Assembly: GCF_029109325.1 (NCBI RefSeq)
Contig: NZ_JAQKQJ010000024.1
Location: forward strand, 186,001-250,000
Length of the DNA stretch: 64,000 bases
Origin: Nodosilinea sp. PGN35
Lineage (GTDB): Bacteria > Cyanobacteriota > Cyanobacteriia > Phormidesmidales > Phormidesmidaceae
Reading direction: 5' to 3'
The position numbers and the translations under genes were made by a program. Positions 35,221 through 44,044 of this stretch are shown here, piece after piece. Each line of letters begins with the position of its first letter. Position 1 is the first letter of the stretch. Below the pieces are notes generated by a model, which did not search any database, had not been told where the DNA came from, and saw nothing but the letters and a program-made list of their open reading frames with translations.

Positions 35221-35389
35221 TGGGTTGCTTGCTGGCGAACGACCAGGGTGAGACAGCCTCCCCTCACCCTTGGCCTTTGGCGGCCGATATACCGGGAAAG
35301 AGAGGGGTTGATTAATCCCATTAATGGATCATAGTAGATGAATCATAACAGCCTCCTCTCTGCCGGTTTCGTTCGTCCCCAACCCTACT

Positions 35390-36442
35390 ATGCTCACCCT
35401 TGCGATCGCGATTTTGATCATGCTGATCGGCTCCGCCCTGTGCTCCTGTAGCGAAGCGGCACTGCTGTCGGTGCCAGTCCTCAAGGCCCAGCAGCTAGCT
35501 GAGTCTAAAAAGCCTGCCGCGATTACGCTTTTGGCCATCCGCCAGAAAATTAACCGGCCCATTGCCACCATCGTGATCCTCAACAATCTGTTCAACATCG
35601 TGGGCAGCGTTTTGATTGGGGGGATTGCCGCCACAGTTTTTAGTGATGCCCTGCTGGGGGTGTTTACCGGCGTGCTCACGCTGCTGGTGATCTTGTTCGG
35701 CGAGATTTTCCCAAAAATTTTGGGAGAACGCTACGCCATTCCCATCGCTCTGACCGTCGCTGGCCCGGTGCGATTCATCACCTGGCTATTTATTCCCATC
35801 GTGCTGCTGCTGGAGCAAGCCACCGCGCCTCTGGTCGGCGACGGCAACCGACCCAGCACTAACGAGGCTGAGATCAAGCTGTTGGCCACCATCGGCCATC
35901 AGGAGGGCATCATCGAAGCCGACGAGGCCGAGATGATTTTGCGGGTGTTTCGCCTCAACGATATGAAGTCGGTCAATATCATGACCCCCCGGGTCGCCGT
36001 CACTCACCTGCCCGGCGACCTCACCATCGCCGAGGCCGAGGCCCAAATTCTCAACTCGCAGCACAGCCGCATTTTGATCACCGACAACGACATCGATCGC
36101 ACGGTGGGGCTGGTGCTCAAAAACGAGCTGCTCACCGCTCTGATTCGCGGTCAGGGCCACCAGCGGCTGGCTCAGGTGGCCCGTCCGGTGCGCTTTGTGG
36201 CCGAAACTGAGCGCGCCGACAAGCTGCTGCAAGACTTTCAAACCGCCCGCGAGCACCTGGCCGTGGTGGTCGATGAGTACGGCGGCGTGTCGGGGGTGGT
36301 CACCCTCGAAGACGTGCTGGAGGTGCTCACGGGTGAAATTGTCGATGAGACCGACCGCAGCATCGATCTGCAAAAGCTGGCCCGCCAGCGGGGGCGACAC
36401 ATCCTCAGCACCCGTGGCTTTAACGGCCCCCCCGAAAGCTAG
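35390..36442 (+). CDS. CNNM/CorB-like membrane protein (DUF21 plus CBS pair)
   Basis: A 350-aa protein. The N-terminal DUF21 (CNNM) domain has three to four membrane helices (residues 1-135) with the SCSEAALLSVPVLKAQQLAES motif. Linker, then two CBS domains (about 195-335: MTPRVAVTHLPGDLTIAEAE and DEYGGVSGVVTLEDVLEVLTGEIVDE) that bind adenine nucleotides. The family transports or senses divalent cations (Mg or Co). The C-terminal CorC_HlyC domain of longer members is absent; the protein ends shortly after the second CBS. Confidence 0.83.
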   Translation: MLTLAIAILIMLIGSALCSCSEAALLSVPVLKAQQLAESKKPAAITLLAIRQKINRPIATIVILNNLFNIVGSVLIGGIAATVFSDALLGVFTGVLTLLVILFGEIFPKILGERYAIPIALTVAGPVRFITWLFIPIVLLLEQATAPLVGDGNRPSTNEAEIKLLATIGHQEGIIEADEAEMILRVFRLNDMKSVNIMTPRVAVTHLPGDLTIAEAEAQILNSQHSRILITDNDIDRTVGLVLKNELLTALIRGQGHQRLAQVARPVRFVAETERADKLLQDFQTAREHLAVVVDEYGGVSGVVTLEDVLEVLTGEIVDETDRSIDLQKLARQRGRHILSTRGFNGPPES

Positions 36443-36550
36443 GCCCAACCCCTGCCACCCGCCCCCAGGGTCAGCGACGCCAGAGCCCCGCTGACCCCCA
36501 TTTTTTGGGGCCGAAATCAACGGCCAGCTGCGGTTACTTAACTAGAAAAT

Positions 36551-36651
36551 ATCGCTATGGTCACGCTGGACAGGCCACCAAAAACCTTAAAAACGTTCAC
36601 ACGTTTGAACATTCATCTAGAAAATGCCTCAACCGGACTGGCTACAGCTAT
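36551..36651. repeat. MITE-like dispersed repeat, copy B
   Basis: On the minus strand it begins ATAGCTGTAGCCAGTCCGGTT, has TTTTCTAGATGA, AACGTT-type palindromes and AGGTTTTTGGTG, and ends CAGCGTGACCATAGCGAT. Closely parallels the right half of copy D in the same orientation. Ends form an imperfect inverted repeat. Confidence 0.65.
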
Positions 36652-37062
36652 AACCATTTTTTAGAGAAAACTCTGCTGGCGGCGATCGCCCCCAAACCAC
36701 TGTTAACTATCATTTCATCAGCGCAGAACAGCTGCCCCAGCGAGTATATTAGATATGAAGCCAATGAGGCTTCCCTGGCAGATAAAACAGCCAAAAGTCC
36801 ACACAGAAAAGGAGTGAAACCGCTGTTAGCTATACATCTGTCTCGTTTAAACAGCAGCACCCAGCGCTTAGGCCAACCCTTCCTGAAGTAGCAAATGGGA
36901 GTTCTTAAGAACAGCGTTGCATTCTCCGCGAGAGCGCGAGTAAAGCGCAAAAGCTGTTTCTTGTCTCCATGTAGGCTCAATCAATTGTAGGAAGTTCTTT
37001 GGTAAAAAGCCTGGGTGTTGTTGGTTTAAATAAAGCTAATTTCTCGCCACGTTTTGGTTAAT

Positions 37063-37160
37063 CTAGCTACAGTCAGTCTGGTTAGGGCAGTTTCCCTAGA
37101 AACGTTTGAACGTTCAAGCGTTTGAATGCTTTGGAAAATGTCTTAACTGCCCTAGCTACA
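37063..37160. repeat. MITE-like dispersed repeat, copy C
   Basis: CTAGCTACAGTCAGTCTGG with AGGGCAGTTTCCCTAG at the left end. The core is the palindromic AACGTTTGAACGTTCAAGCG. The right end AACTGCCCTAGCTACA is an inverted copy of the left with an internal gap. Closest to copy A. Confidence 0.6.
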
Positions 37161-37245
37161 TCAGGCCTGTAGGCTGACTGCGGTACCGTCACTAGCGGCG
37201 GTTTGCTAAAGTCGGGAAGGCAACCCTCTCCCCCTTTCCTTTCCC

Positions 37246-38163
37246 ATGGCGCAATTCCCCGAGGCTGAGCTAGCGCCCGGTGTCCTCTGGAGCAAAATTC
37301 AGCAGCAGACCCATCACGCCCAGGGCTGTGGTGCCCTGCAACCCATTGACACCCGCTACGAGTATTTAGAGCAGGGGGGCATGCGCTTTTTAGTCAGAAT
37401 TTTGGCCAATCTGTCCCGCAAAGAAAAGGCCGACCTGGTTCAGCAGCGTCGGCAGCAGGCCGGCCAGTCCGCCAATCCCTTTTTGCCCTACGACCCAGAC
37501 CTGTTTGTGGTCAACCTGTCGGCCACCCACCTGTGCCTGCTCAACAAATACAATGTGGTCGATCACCACATCCTAATTGTCACCCGCGCCTTTGAGGAGC
37601 AAGATAGCTGGCTCACCCTGGCTGACTTTGAGGCTCTGGCCCTCTGTATGGCTGACATCGACGGGCTGGCCTTTTACAACGGCGGTCGCCTGGCGGGGGC
37701 CAGCCAGCGCCACAAACACCTCCAGCTGGTGCCGCCTCCCCTCTGCCCCGATCGCAGCCCGCTGCCCCTGGCCACCGTAATTGCCGATCTGGCCCTTGAC
37801 CCCCAGGCATGCCACCCGGTAGCGTCGTCCCGGCTGCCCTTTCGCCACGCCATAGTGCCGCTAGCTGGGGCCACCACCCCGACGGGCACCACCCTGCTGG
37901 GGGCCTACAAAGCCCTGCTGACCTACCTGGGAGCCGATGGCAGGGCACCCCAGACCTGGCCCTACAATCTGCTGGTGACCCGCGAGTGGATGATGGCTGT
38001 GCCCCGTCAGCAGGATCACTACCGGTCGATTCCGGTGAATTCTTTGGGGTTTGCGGGCTCGCTGCTGGTTAAAAACCTGGAGCAGTTTGACCTGCTCCAG
38101 GCCCTGGGGCCAATGACGGTGCTGCGGCAGGTGGCCTGGGCCAAATCGGCAGAGGGGGAATAG
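37246..38163 (+). CDS. ATP adenylyltransferase (Ap4A phosphorylase)
   Basis: Splits diadenosine tetraphosphate with phosphate to ATP + ADP. 305 aa. The HIT-like catalytic motif HKHLQLVPPP (His-x-His-x-Gln) lies near residue 160, and the N-terminal DUF4922-type region carries FLPYDPDLFVVNLS and HLCLLNKYNVVDHH. Length and motifs match the yeast APA1/APA2-type family found in cyanobacteria. The ATG at 37246 follows a pyrimidine-rich tract and lacks a ribosome site. Confidence 0.85.
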   Translation: MAQFPEAELAPGVLWSKIQQQTHHAQGCGALQPIDTRYEYLEQGGMRFLVRILANLSRKEKADLVQQRRQQAGQSANPFLPYDPDLFVVNLSATHLCLLNKYNVVDHHILIVTRAFEEQDSWLTLADFEALALCMADIDGLAFYNGGRLAGASQRHKHLQLVPPPLCPDRSPLPLATVIADLALDPQACHPVASSRLPFRHAIVPLAGATTPTGTTLLGAYKALLTYLGADGRAPQTWPYNLLVTREWMMAVPRQQDHYRSIPVNSLGFAGSLLVKNLEQFDLLQALGPMTVLRQVAWAKSAEGE

Positions 38164-38268
38164 ACCACAGAGGTTGGCTTAGGGCCAGAAATCGCTCACT
38201 TGGGTGAGAAATCGGTACACTGGTCGGTAGAACAGGCTTACTCAACTCTTTAGCTCCGGGAGCTGGCC

Positions 38269-39120
38269 GTGCCGTCAATTATTGGGATTCTGGCGTTAAT
38301 CATCATTGGCTACACCGTTGGCTCGGTACGCATCATCAATCAGGGTACCGAGGCGCTGGTAGAACGGCTGGGGCGCTACAACCGCAAACTCAAGCCGGGC
38401 TTAAACTTCATTGTGCCGGTGCTCGACTACATTGTGCTGCGCGACAGCGTGCGCGAGCAGATTCTCGATGTGGCTAAGCAGGGGGCCATCACCAGCGACA
38501 ACGTCTCCCTGGAGGTCGATGCGGTGGTGTACTGGCGCATTCTAGAGCTGGAGCTGACCTACTATGCGATCGAAAATGTGGAGCAGGGCATCGAAGAACT
38601 GGTGATCACTACCCTGCGCTCGGAGATCGGCAAGATGAAATTTGAGGAGACCTTCTCCTCCCGCGACGAGCTCAACCGGGCGCTGCTGTCTCAGCTCGAC
38701 GAAGCTACCGAGCCCTGGGGGGTGAAGGTGACTCGGGTGGAGGTGCAGGAAATTGTGCCCCCCGACGAGGTGCGGCGATCGATGCAGCTGCAGCAGGCGG
38801 CGGAGCTGAAGCGCCGGGCCACGGTGCTTGAGGCCCAGGGGGAGCAGGAGGCCGCTATCAAGCGGGCCGAAGCGACGGTGCGATCGATTCAAATGCTCTC
38901 CCAGGCGCTGCAGAACCGGGGTGACACCGCTGAAATTTTGAACTATCTGCTGGCCCAGCGCTACGTAGATGCCAACCAAAAGCTCGGGGAGAGCGACAAC
39001 TCCAAAGTGGTCTTTATGGATCCTAAAATGTTGACCGAGGGGCTCGTCGAGCTAATGCACACCAACACCGACACCCCAAGGCGGACAGACTCCGACGACT
39101 TCCCCAGTCGCCGTCGGTAA
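38269..39120 (+). CDS. SPFH/band 7 (stomatin-like) membrane protein
   Basis: A 283-aa protein. One N-terminal membrane segment (IIGILALIIIGYTVG) is followed by the band-7 domain (VLDYIVLRDSVREQILDV, ITSDNVSLEVDAVVYWRI) and the coiled-coil-rich LQQAAELKRRATVLEAQGEQEAAI region with which prohibitins and stomatins oligomerise. It probably organises membrane microdomains or chaperones membrane proteases. The start is GTG 38269 with GGGAG about 8 nt upstream. Confidence 0.85.
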   Translation: MPSIIGILALIIIGYTVGSVRIINQGTEALVERLGRYNRKLKPGLNFIVPVLDYIVLRDSVREQILDVAKQGAITSDNVSLEVDAVVYWRILELELTYYAIENVEQGIEELVITTLRSEIGKMKFEETFSSRDELNRALLSQLDEATEPWGVKVTRVEVQEIVPPDEVRRSMQLQQAAELKRRATVLEAQGEQEAAIKRAEATVRSIQMLSQALQNRGDTAEILNYLLAQRYVDANQKLGESDNSKVVFMDPKMLTEGLVELMHTNTDTPRRTDSDDFPSRRR

Positions 39121-39172
39121 ACCCCTGGGGGCAAAAATCGCTACCATAGTGGATTGTGCGTGCTCTGTGGTC

Positions 39173-40258
39173 ATGGCTTCTCCCCTGTCTTCCCCCGATT
39201 TGCCTGTAGTCAATCCTGTTGTCGATCTCGACCCGGCGGCGAGGCTGCCGACGCCTTTGCTGGGGAAATCTCTGGAGGAGCTGACCGAGTGGGTGCAGGC
39301 CCAGGGGCAGCCGAGCTATCGAGGCCGCCAGCTCTACCAGTGGATCTATCGGCAGGGGGCGCGATCGCTCCAAGACATCACCGTGTTTCCCAAAGCCTGG
39401 CGGCAGGCCATGGCCCACATCAATCTGGGACGCTCCGCCCTGCACCATCGGGTGGTGGCCCACGACGGCACCGTGAAGTATTTACTCAGGCTCGCCGATG
39501 GCCAAATCATCGAGACCGTCGGCATACCCTCGGCCAAGCGGCTGACGGTGTGCGTGTCGTCGCAGGTGGGCTGCCCTATGGCCTGCGACTTTTGCGCCAC
39601 GGGGAAAGGGGGCTTTGTGCGCAACCTGGCGGCGCATGAAATTGTCGATCAGGTGCTCACGGTGCAGGAAGACTTTGGCCAGCGGGTGAGCCACATTGTG
39701 TTTATGGGCATGGGCGAACCCCTGCTCAACAGTGCCAACGTCGTGGCCGCCATCCGCTGCCTCAACGGCGATGTGGGCATTGGCCAGCGGGCTATGACCC
39801 TGTCCACGGTAGGGGTGCCGGGCCGCATTCGCGCCCTGGCGGCAGAGCAGCTCCAGGTAACTCTGGCGGTGAGTCTGCACGCTTCAAACCAGGCCCAGCG
39901 GCTTCAGCTCATCCCCAGTGCCGGGGCCTATCCCCTGGAGGTGCTGCTGGACGAGTGCCGCGAGTACGTGCAGCTCACCGGTAGGCGGGTGACCTTTGAG
40001 TATATTTTACTGGCGGGGCTCAACGACCAGCCCGCCAACGCCGCTGAGCTGGCCCAGCACTTACGTGGTTTTCAGAGCCACGTCAACCTGATTCCCTACA
40101 ACCCCATTGACGAGGCCGACTACCAGCGCCCCAGCGAAGCCAGCATTCGCAACTTTGTCGCCGAACTAGAGGCTCGGCGGATTGCCGTCACCGTACGCTA
40201 CTCGCGCGGGCTGGAAGAAAACGCCGCCTGTGGCCAGCTGCGAGCCTCCCGACAGTAG
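39173..40258 (+). CDS. rlmN: 23S rRNA (adenine-2-)-methyltransferase RlmN
   Basis: A radical-SAM enzyme methylating A2503 of 23S rRNA and A37 of some tRNAs at C2. 361 aa. The radical SAM cluster is CPMACDFC (CX3CX2C), preceded by VCVSSQVG. The methyl-carrier cysteines are expected near the C-terminus (ENAACGQLRA provides one). VFMGMGEPLLN and LAVSLHA are further family motifs. The start is ATG 39173; the frame is open 24 nt upstream. Confidence 0.93.
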   Translation: MASPLSSPDLPVVNPVVDLDPAARLPTPLLGKSLEELTEWVQAQGQPSYRGRQLYQWIYRQGARSLQDITVFPKAWRQAMAHINLGRSALHHRVVAHDGTVKYLLRLADGQIIETVGIPSAKRLTVCVSSQVGCPMACDFCATGKGGFVRNLAAHEIVDQVLTVQEDFGQRVSHIVFMGMGEPLLNSANVVAAIRCLNGDVGIGQRAMTLSTVGVPGRIRALAAEQLQVTLAVSLHASNQAQRLQLIPSAGAYPLEVLLDECREYVQLTGRRVTFEYILLAGLNDQPANAAELAQHLRGFQSHVNLIPYNPIDEADYQRPSEASIRNFVAELEARRIAVTVRYSRGLEENAACGQLRASRQ

Positions 40259-40433
40259 GGCTATGCCGGTGGGCAGATCTCACCTAAAGGGGCGGGTTTT
40301 CACGCTTCTGAACCCTTGATATTTTGTTAGGTTAAGCAACATAAGGTTTGACTGCTCCGCGCTTTGGCTGCCCTGCGCTTTGGCTGCCCTGCGTTAGGAG
40401 TGGCTAAGCCGTTCTTCATCTTTGAAGGTTTGA

Positions 40434-41186
40434 ATGACCCTAGCCTCTGTACCGCCGCTGACATCTCTGACCGCTACCCCCTTAGCTATGTCTAACTGGC
40501 TGCTGGCCCTGTCGCAGGTGCGGATGTCAGTCTACGGCCAAGATCGCCTGCCGCCCCAACAGCCTATGGTGGTAGTCAGCAACCACCGCAGCATTATGGA
40601 TGCGCCTCTGGTTATGAGCGCCGTGGGGCGTCCGGTGCGGTTTGCCTGCCACCACTACATGAGCCAGGTGCCGGGCCTGCGCACGGTGATCAACGCCCTG
40701 GGCTGCCTGCCCCTCGATGCTCCCCACAAGGGCCAAACCGCCTTTTTTCGGCGGGCGATGAAGGCTCTCAAGGAGGGAGAAGCGGTGGGCATTTTTCCGG
40801 AAGGGGCCGCTCCGATGGTGAGCAAAACCACCCCTGACAACCTCAATACTTTTCACCGGGGGTTTGCCCATCTGGCGCTGCGGGCTCCGGTGGAGGAGTT
40901 GGCAATTGTACCGGTGGCGATCGCCGCCCACCGTGAGACCAACAATTCGGTAGTGCCGCTGCGGTTGCTCAGCCTGTTCGATGCCTCCGAGCCGCTGTTT
41001 CAGCAGCCGGGGTGGCATCCGGCGGTGCTCTATCAGGACGTCAACCTGCTGATTGGCCATCCGGTACGGGTGGATGCCCGCCTGCGATCGCACTACCGCA
41101 GCAAGGGTACCAGCGCCCTGGCCTCCGAGCTGGCCCAGTGCTGCCAGGATGAAATTGCTACACTGCTCAAACAGGGGTGTTATTGA
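40434..41186 (+). CDS. PlsC-type lysophospholipid acyltransferase
   Basis: A 250-aa LPLAT. Catalytic NHRSIMDAPL (NHX4D form) lies near residue 50, and FPEGAAPM is the second conserved block. It acylates a lysophosphatidate or a related acceptor. It is followed by an alpha/beta hydrolase gene after 72 nt; in plant phytyl ester synthases these two domains are fused in one protein. AAGG stands 5 nt before the ATG. A 16-nt direct duplication (GCGCTTTGGCTGCCCT, 40359-40390) lies in its leader. Confidence 0.82.
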   Translation: MTLASVPPLTSLTATPLAMSNWLLALSQVRMSVYGQDRLPPQQPMVVVSNHRSIMDAPLVMSAVGRPVRFACHHYMSQVPGLRTVINALGCLPLDAPHKGQTAFFRRAMKALKEGEAVGIFPEGAAPMVSKTTPDNLNTFHRGFAHLALRAPVEELAIVPVAIAAHRETNNSVVPLRLLSLFDASEPLFQQPGWHPAVLYQDVNLLIGHPVRVDARLRSHYRSKGTSALASELAQCCQDEIATLLKQGCY

Positions 41187-41258
41187 GGTTAAGGGGCTAT
41201 CTAGCCCCGCCGCTGCCTCCCCGTCTGTCCGTGAGCTAACTGTCTTAACTACTGGTCC

Positions 41259-42089
41259 ATGCCTGAATCTGCCTCTCTGAAGCTCTACGCCCCGGTGGGC
41301 AAAAATCCCCGACATCCTCTATTTATCTACCTCCCCGGCATGGACGGCAGCGGCGAACTCTTTGGCCTCCAGTGCGCGGGTCTAAAATCCCACTTCGACA
41401 TTCGCTGCCTGGTGGTGCCGGGAGACGATATGTCCTCCTGGGAAAGTTTGGCCCACCAGGCAGTGCAGCTGATTCGCCAGGAGGCTGGCACCGCGCCAGT
41501 GTACCTCTGCGGTGAGTCCTTTGGGGCCTGCCTGGCCCTGCGCACCATCGCCCTGGCCCCCGCCCTGGCCAGCCACCTGATTTTAATCAACTCAGCCTCC
41601 TCCTTCCACCGCTTTCCGTGGCTGCACTGGGTGGCCAATCTCACCCCCTGGGTGGCCCCGCCCCTGTACCAAAGCTCCACCTGGACTAGCCTGCCGGTGC
41701 TGGCCAACCTCAGCCGCATTGGAGAAGCCAATCGCCAGGCGCTGGTGCGGGCCATGGGCGCGGTCACTCAGGCCAGTACCGCCTGGCGGCTGTCGCTGCT
41801 GTCGCAGTTTCGCTTAGAGCCCCTCAACCTGCACCGGGTTACGGCCCCGACCCTGCTGGTGGCATCCCTGGGCGATCGCCTGCTGCCCTCCCTCGAAGAG
41901 GCCCAGCGCCTGGCCACCCTGCTGCCCAACCCCCGCATCTATCCCCTGCCCCACAGCGGCCACGCCAGCCTGCTCGAAGACGGCGTTAACCTGGGGGCAA
42001 TTATGAAAGCGGTGGGTTTTTTGCCCAAGGGCGCGATCGCTGGGGAACCAGCCGCCACAGAGCCCGAGCCTGAGCCGATCGCCTCCTAG
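41259..42089 (+). CDS. Alpha/beta hydrolase
   Basis: A 276-aa protein. LPGMDGSGELFG (oxyanion region) near residue 28, nucleophile elbow CGESFGACLAL (Ser about 88) and a C-terminal His in LPHSGHASLLEDG complete the Ser-Asp-His arrangement. The LPGxDGxGxLF motif is the one seen in the hydrolase half of plastid phytyl ester synthases. With the preceding acyltransferase it may act on chlorophyll-derived phytol or galactolipid acyl groups. That role is inference from the pairing. Confidence 0.78.
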   Translation: MPESASLKLYAPVGKNPRHPLFIYLPGMDGSGELFGLQCAGLKSHFDIRCLVVPGDDMSSWESLAHQAVQLIRQEAGTAPVYLCGESFGACLALRTIALAPALASHLILINSASSFHRFPWLHWVANLTPWVAPPLYQSSTWTSLPVLANLSRIGEANRQALVRAMGAVTQASTAWRLSLLSQFRLEPLNLHRVTAPTLLVASLGDRLLPSLEEAQRLATLLPNPRIYPLPHSGHASLLEDGVNLGAIMKAVGFLPKGAIAGEPAATEPEPEPIAS

Positions 42090-42190
42090 CAGGCCAGGGG
42101 TCAACAACGCCTCAGACTAGCCCTTCGCCGGTTTCCTTAAGGCACGCAAGCATCCGCCTCGCCTATTCAATGCCCAAAATACAGCCCAAA

Positions 42191-42357
42191 TACAGCCATA
42201 GTCACGCTGCTCAAGACACCAAAAGCTTCCAAAAACGTTCTAACGTTCTAACGTTCATCCCAATACAGCCATAGTCACGCTGCTCAAGACACCAAAAACC
42301 TCCAAAACGTTTGAACGCTCATCTAGAAAACGTCTCAGCCGAACTGGCTCCAGCTAT
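42191..42357. repeat. MITE-like dispersed repeat, copy D with internal duplication
   Basis: TACAGCCATAGTCACGCTGC plus the following CTCAAGACACCAAAA occurs twice (42191-42224 and 42264-42297), each followed by AACGTT-type motifs. The right part continues to CTCATCTAGAAAACG and ends GGCTCCAGCTAT, matching copy B. It looks like one full copy with a partial tandem duplicate. Confidence 0.7.
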
Positions 42358-42360
42358 ATT

Positions 42361-42406
42361 TCCCCACCCCCCACCCCCTCACCCCCCACCCCTTCACCCC
42401 CTCACC
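42361..42406. repeat. C-rich tandem tract, G-quadruplex potential on the minus strand
   Basis: At least seven runs of four to six C separated by one to three bases. It begins in the gap after repeat D and covers the last codons of the metallophosphoesterase gene, so the minus-strand mRNA carries the G-rich form. Confidence 0.6.
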
Positions 42407-43215
42407 AACTCCAACACCGTCACCTCCGGCGGACACCCCCATCGCCCCGGCGCATAGCTGCCCAACCCCCGGTTCACGTACAGCTGGTTTTGCCCCACGC
42501 GGTGCAGGCCTGAAATCCATTCCCAGTGGCGCACAATTTTGAAGCGGTTGCGCTTGAGGCGGGGCAGTTTTGCCAGCACCGCCAGTCGTGACGACTGCAT
42601 CAGGGCAGCCGCAGGCCCAAGGATGGGCAGCACAATCTGCCCGCCGTGGGTGTGGCCAGAGAGTTGCAGATCGACCCGCCAGGGGGCCAGGCGTTCTGCC
42701 GAGTCGGGATTGTGGGCAAGCACCAGCCGGGGCTGGGCTGGCGGCAGCGAGTTGAGCAACGGTGCCGGGTGAAACTCCCGCGACCAGAGATCGGCCAGGC
42801 CCACCACCGGCAAATCGTTGCCCAGGGGATAGGCAATGTCGTTCCACAGGGCGTAAATGCCCGCCTGCTGGAGCGATCGCAGAATAAGCTTGCGCCCTTC
42901 GAGGGTGACGTTGTCGTGGTTGCCCAGCACCGCCACCGTGCCAAAGCGGCTTTTCATCTGGCTGAGGTAGGTGACCAACTCAAAGATCGGGGTGGGGTCG
43001 CGGGTCACATAATCACCGGTTAGAGCGATCAGATCGGGGGCCAGCTGGTTGACGCGATCGACCGCCTGCTGCAACAGCCGGGGCGAGAGCCGCTGCCCAT
43101 CGTAGTGAAAGTCAGAGAGCTGCACAATGCGGCATCCCTCCAGCCGCTGGGGCAGATCACAGATCGGAACCGTTACTGTTTCCACAGTGAGGGGGCCAGT
43201 AAACAGGGGGCGCAT
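42394..43215 (-). CDS. Calcineurin-like metallophosphoesterase
   Basis: A 273-aa protein with the complete dimetal site: QLSDFHYDG, LTGDYVT, LGNHDN, LAHNPD and SGHTHGGQI. It lacks an obvious signal peptide or membrane anchor, although related YkuE-like enzymes are membrane-associated. The substrate is uncertain (phosphodiester or phospholipid pyrophosphate). The stop region lies in a C-rich tandem tract. Confidence 0.85.
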   Translation of the reverse strand: MRPLFTGPLTVETVTVPICDLPQRLEGCRIVQLSDFHYDGQRLSPRLLQQAVDRVNQLAPDLIALTGDYVTRDPTPIFELVTYLSQMKSRFGTVAVLGNHDNVTLEGRKLILRSLQQAGIYALWNDIAYPLGNDLPVVGLADLWSREFHPAPLLNSLPPAQPRLVLAHNPDSAERLAPWRVDLQLSGHTHGGQIVLPILGPAAALMQSSRLAVLAKLPRLKRNRFKIVRHWEWISGLHRVGQNQLYVNRGLGSYAPGRWGCPPEVTVLELVRG

Positions 43216-43242
43216 AGGGAATGAAAACGCATCCTCCGCACG

Positions 43243-43606
43243 CTAGCCCGATTGAGCGCTGGTTGCCACTGGTTTGGGCAATTCTTCAGCGGAGACCAGC
43301 AAAAAGTTCTGTAAGGTGAAAATCCCTATCGTTTCTAGAACCTGTTTTTTGATGCCAATCAGGTAGATGTTGAGCAGCAAAAATGGGCCAAAAAGCTCAG
43401 TAGGGCAAGCCCCTGCGCCAGTTTTGCACGCTGCCGACGAGGGATATGAGGGCGATCGCAAGCGTACTCGTCCCCACCGCCTGCACTCCAGACGGCCCTA
43501 GAGCCACCATCACCGGCACCATCACCGTGCCGCCGCCAATGCCCAAAAACCCCGCCAGCACCCCGGCCAGCAGCCCCGCCAGGGCCAATACCAATCCACT
43601 TCCCAC
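43243..43606 (-). pseudogene. Remnant of a TSUP (TauE/SafE) permease
   Basis: The first 69 codons (43606 to 43397) read ALAGLLAGVLAGFLGIGGG, VPVMVALG and VGTSTLAIALISLVGSVQNW, a clean TSUP N-terminus (normally about 250 residues), then hit a stop. In another frame downstream (to 43243) LLLNIYLIGIKKQ could be the C-terminal end of the same family. Most of the middle is missing, which suggests an internal deletion plus frameshift. TSUP proteins export sulfite or organosulfonates. Confidence 0.65.
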
Positions 43607-44044
43607 CGCACCCTCCCTAGCTGCTTAGCTCTGAGCAATGTCTATAAATCAGATGCTCGCCTCACTTTACCTGCTTGCGAGACAGCAAGCAGGAATCATT
43701 ACCTAAGAAGGTTGTTCGTGGGAAACCCAAAAAAGTTATTTGTGAAAGAATTTTAGTATATTCGGTGCTATCCAACACTTTTGCACGTATAAACGCTCCA
43801 ATACCCAGAATTCAAGCTCAGATAGGCTGGCCCACACTCCGAAACATCGGTTTTAGCCACCAAACACTCTATAGTTTGTCTTAAAAACTGGCTTTTTGCG
43901 GTGATACTGCTAGACAATGCCAGGCACCAAGGGTTTCATACGGTAGGTCTCCCTCTTAAGTCTGTATTGATGTGTTTCTCTGCCTTCTCCAGAAGGTCGT
44001 GGTACCGGTAAGCAAACAGTTGACGGTAAACAAAAGGAGCAACC
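43607..44044. other. 438-nt lower-GC non-coding stretch
   Basis: No gene seen; short open frames lack family resemblance. The composition is noticeably more AT-rich than the flanks, like the orphan gene that follows. The last bases carry AAAAGGAGCAACC, the ribosome site of that gene. Confidence 0.45.

Larger units (their letters stand above)
36443..37245. other. 803-nt gene-free region with two MITE-like copies
   Basis: No supportable gene; open frames here have no recognisable product and the base composition is less GC-rich than the neighbours. It holds repeat copies B (36551-36651) and C (37063-37160), separated by about 410 nt of unassigned sequence. The last 80 nt form the leader of the Ap4A phosphorylase gene, with a pyrimidine-rich tract before its ATG. 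Confidence 0.5.

Noticed and set aside
36505..36980. Overlapping frames of 110-128 codons on both strands
   Set aside because: Part overlaps MITE-like copy B and neither product resembles a protein family; no ribosome site.
43675..43884. 69-codon frame in the AT-rich gap
   Set aside because: No recognisable product, no ribosome site, low-complexity surroundings.
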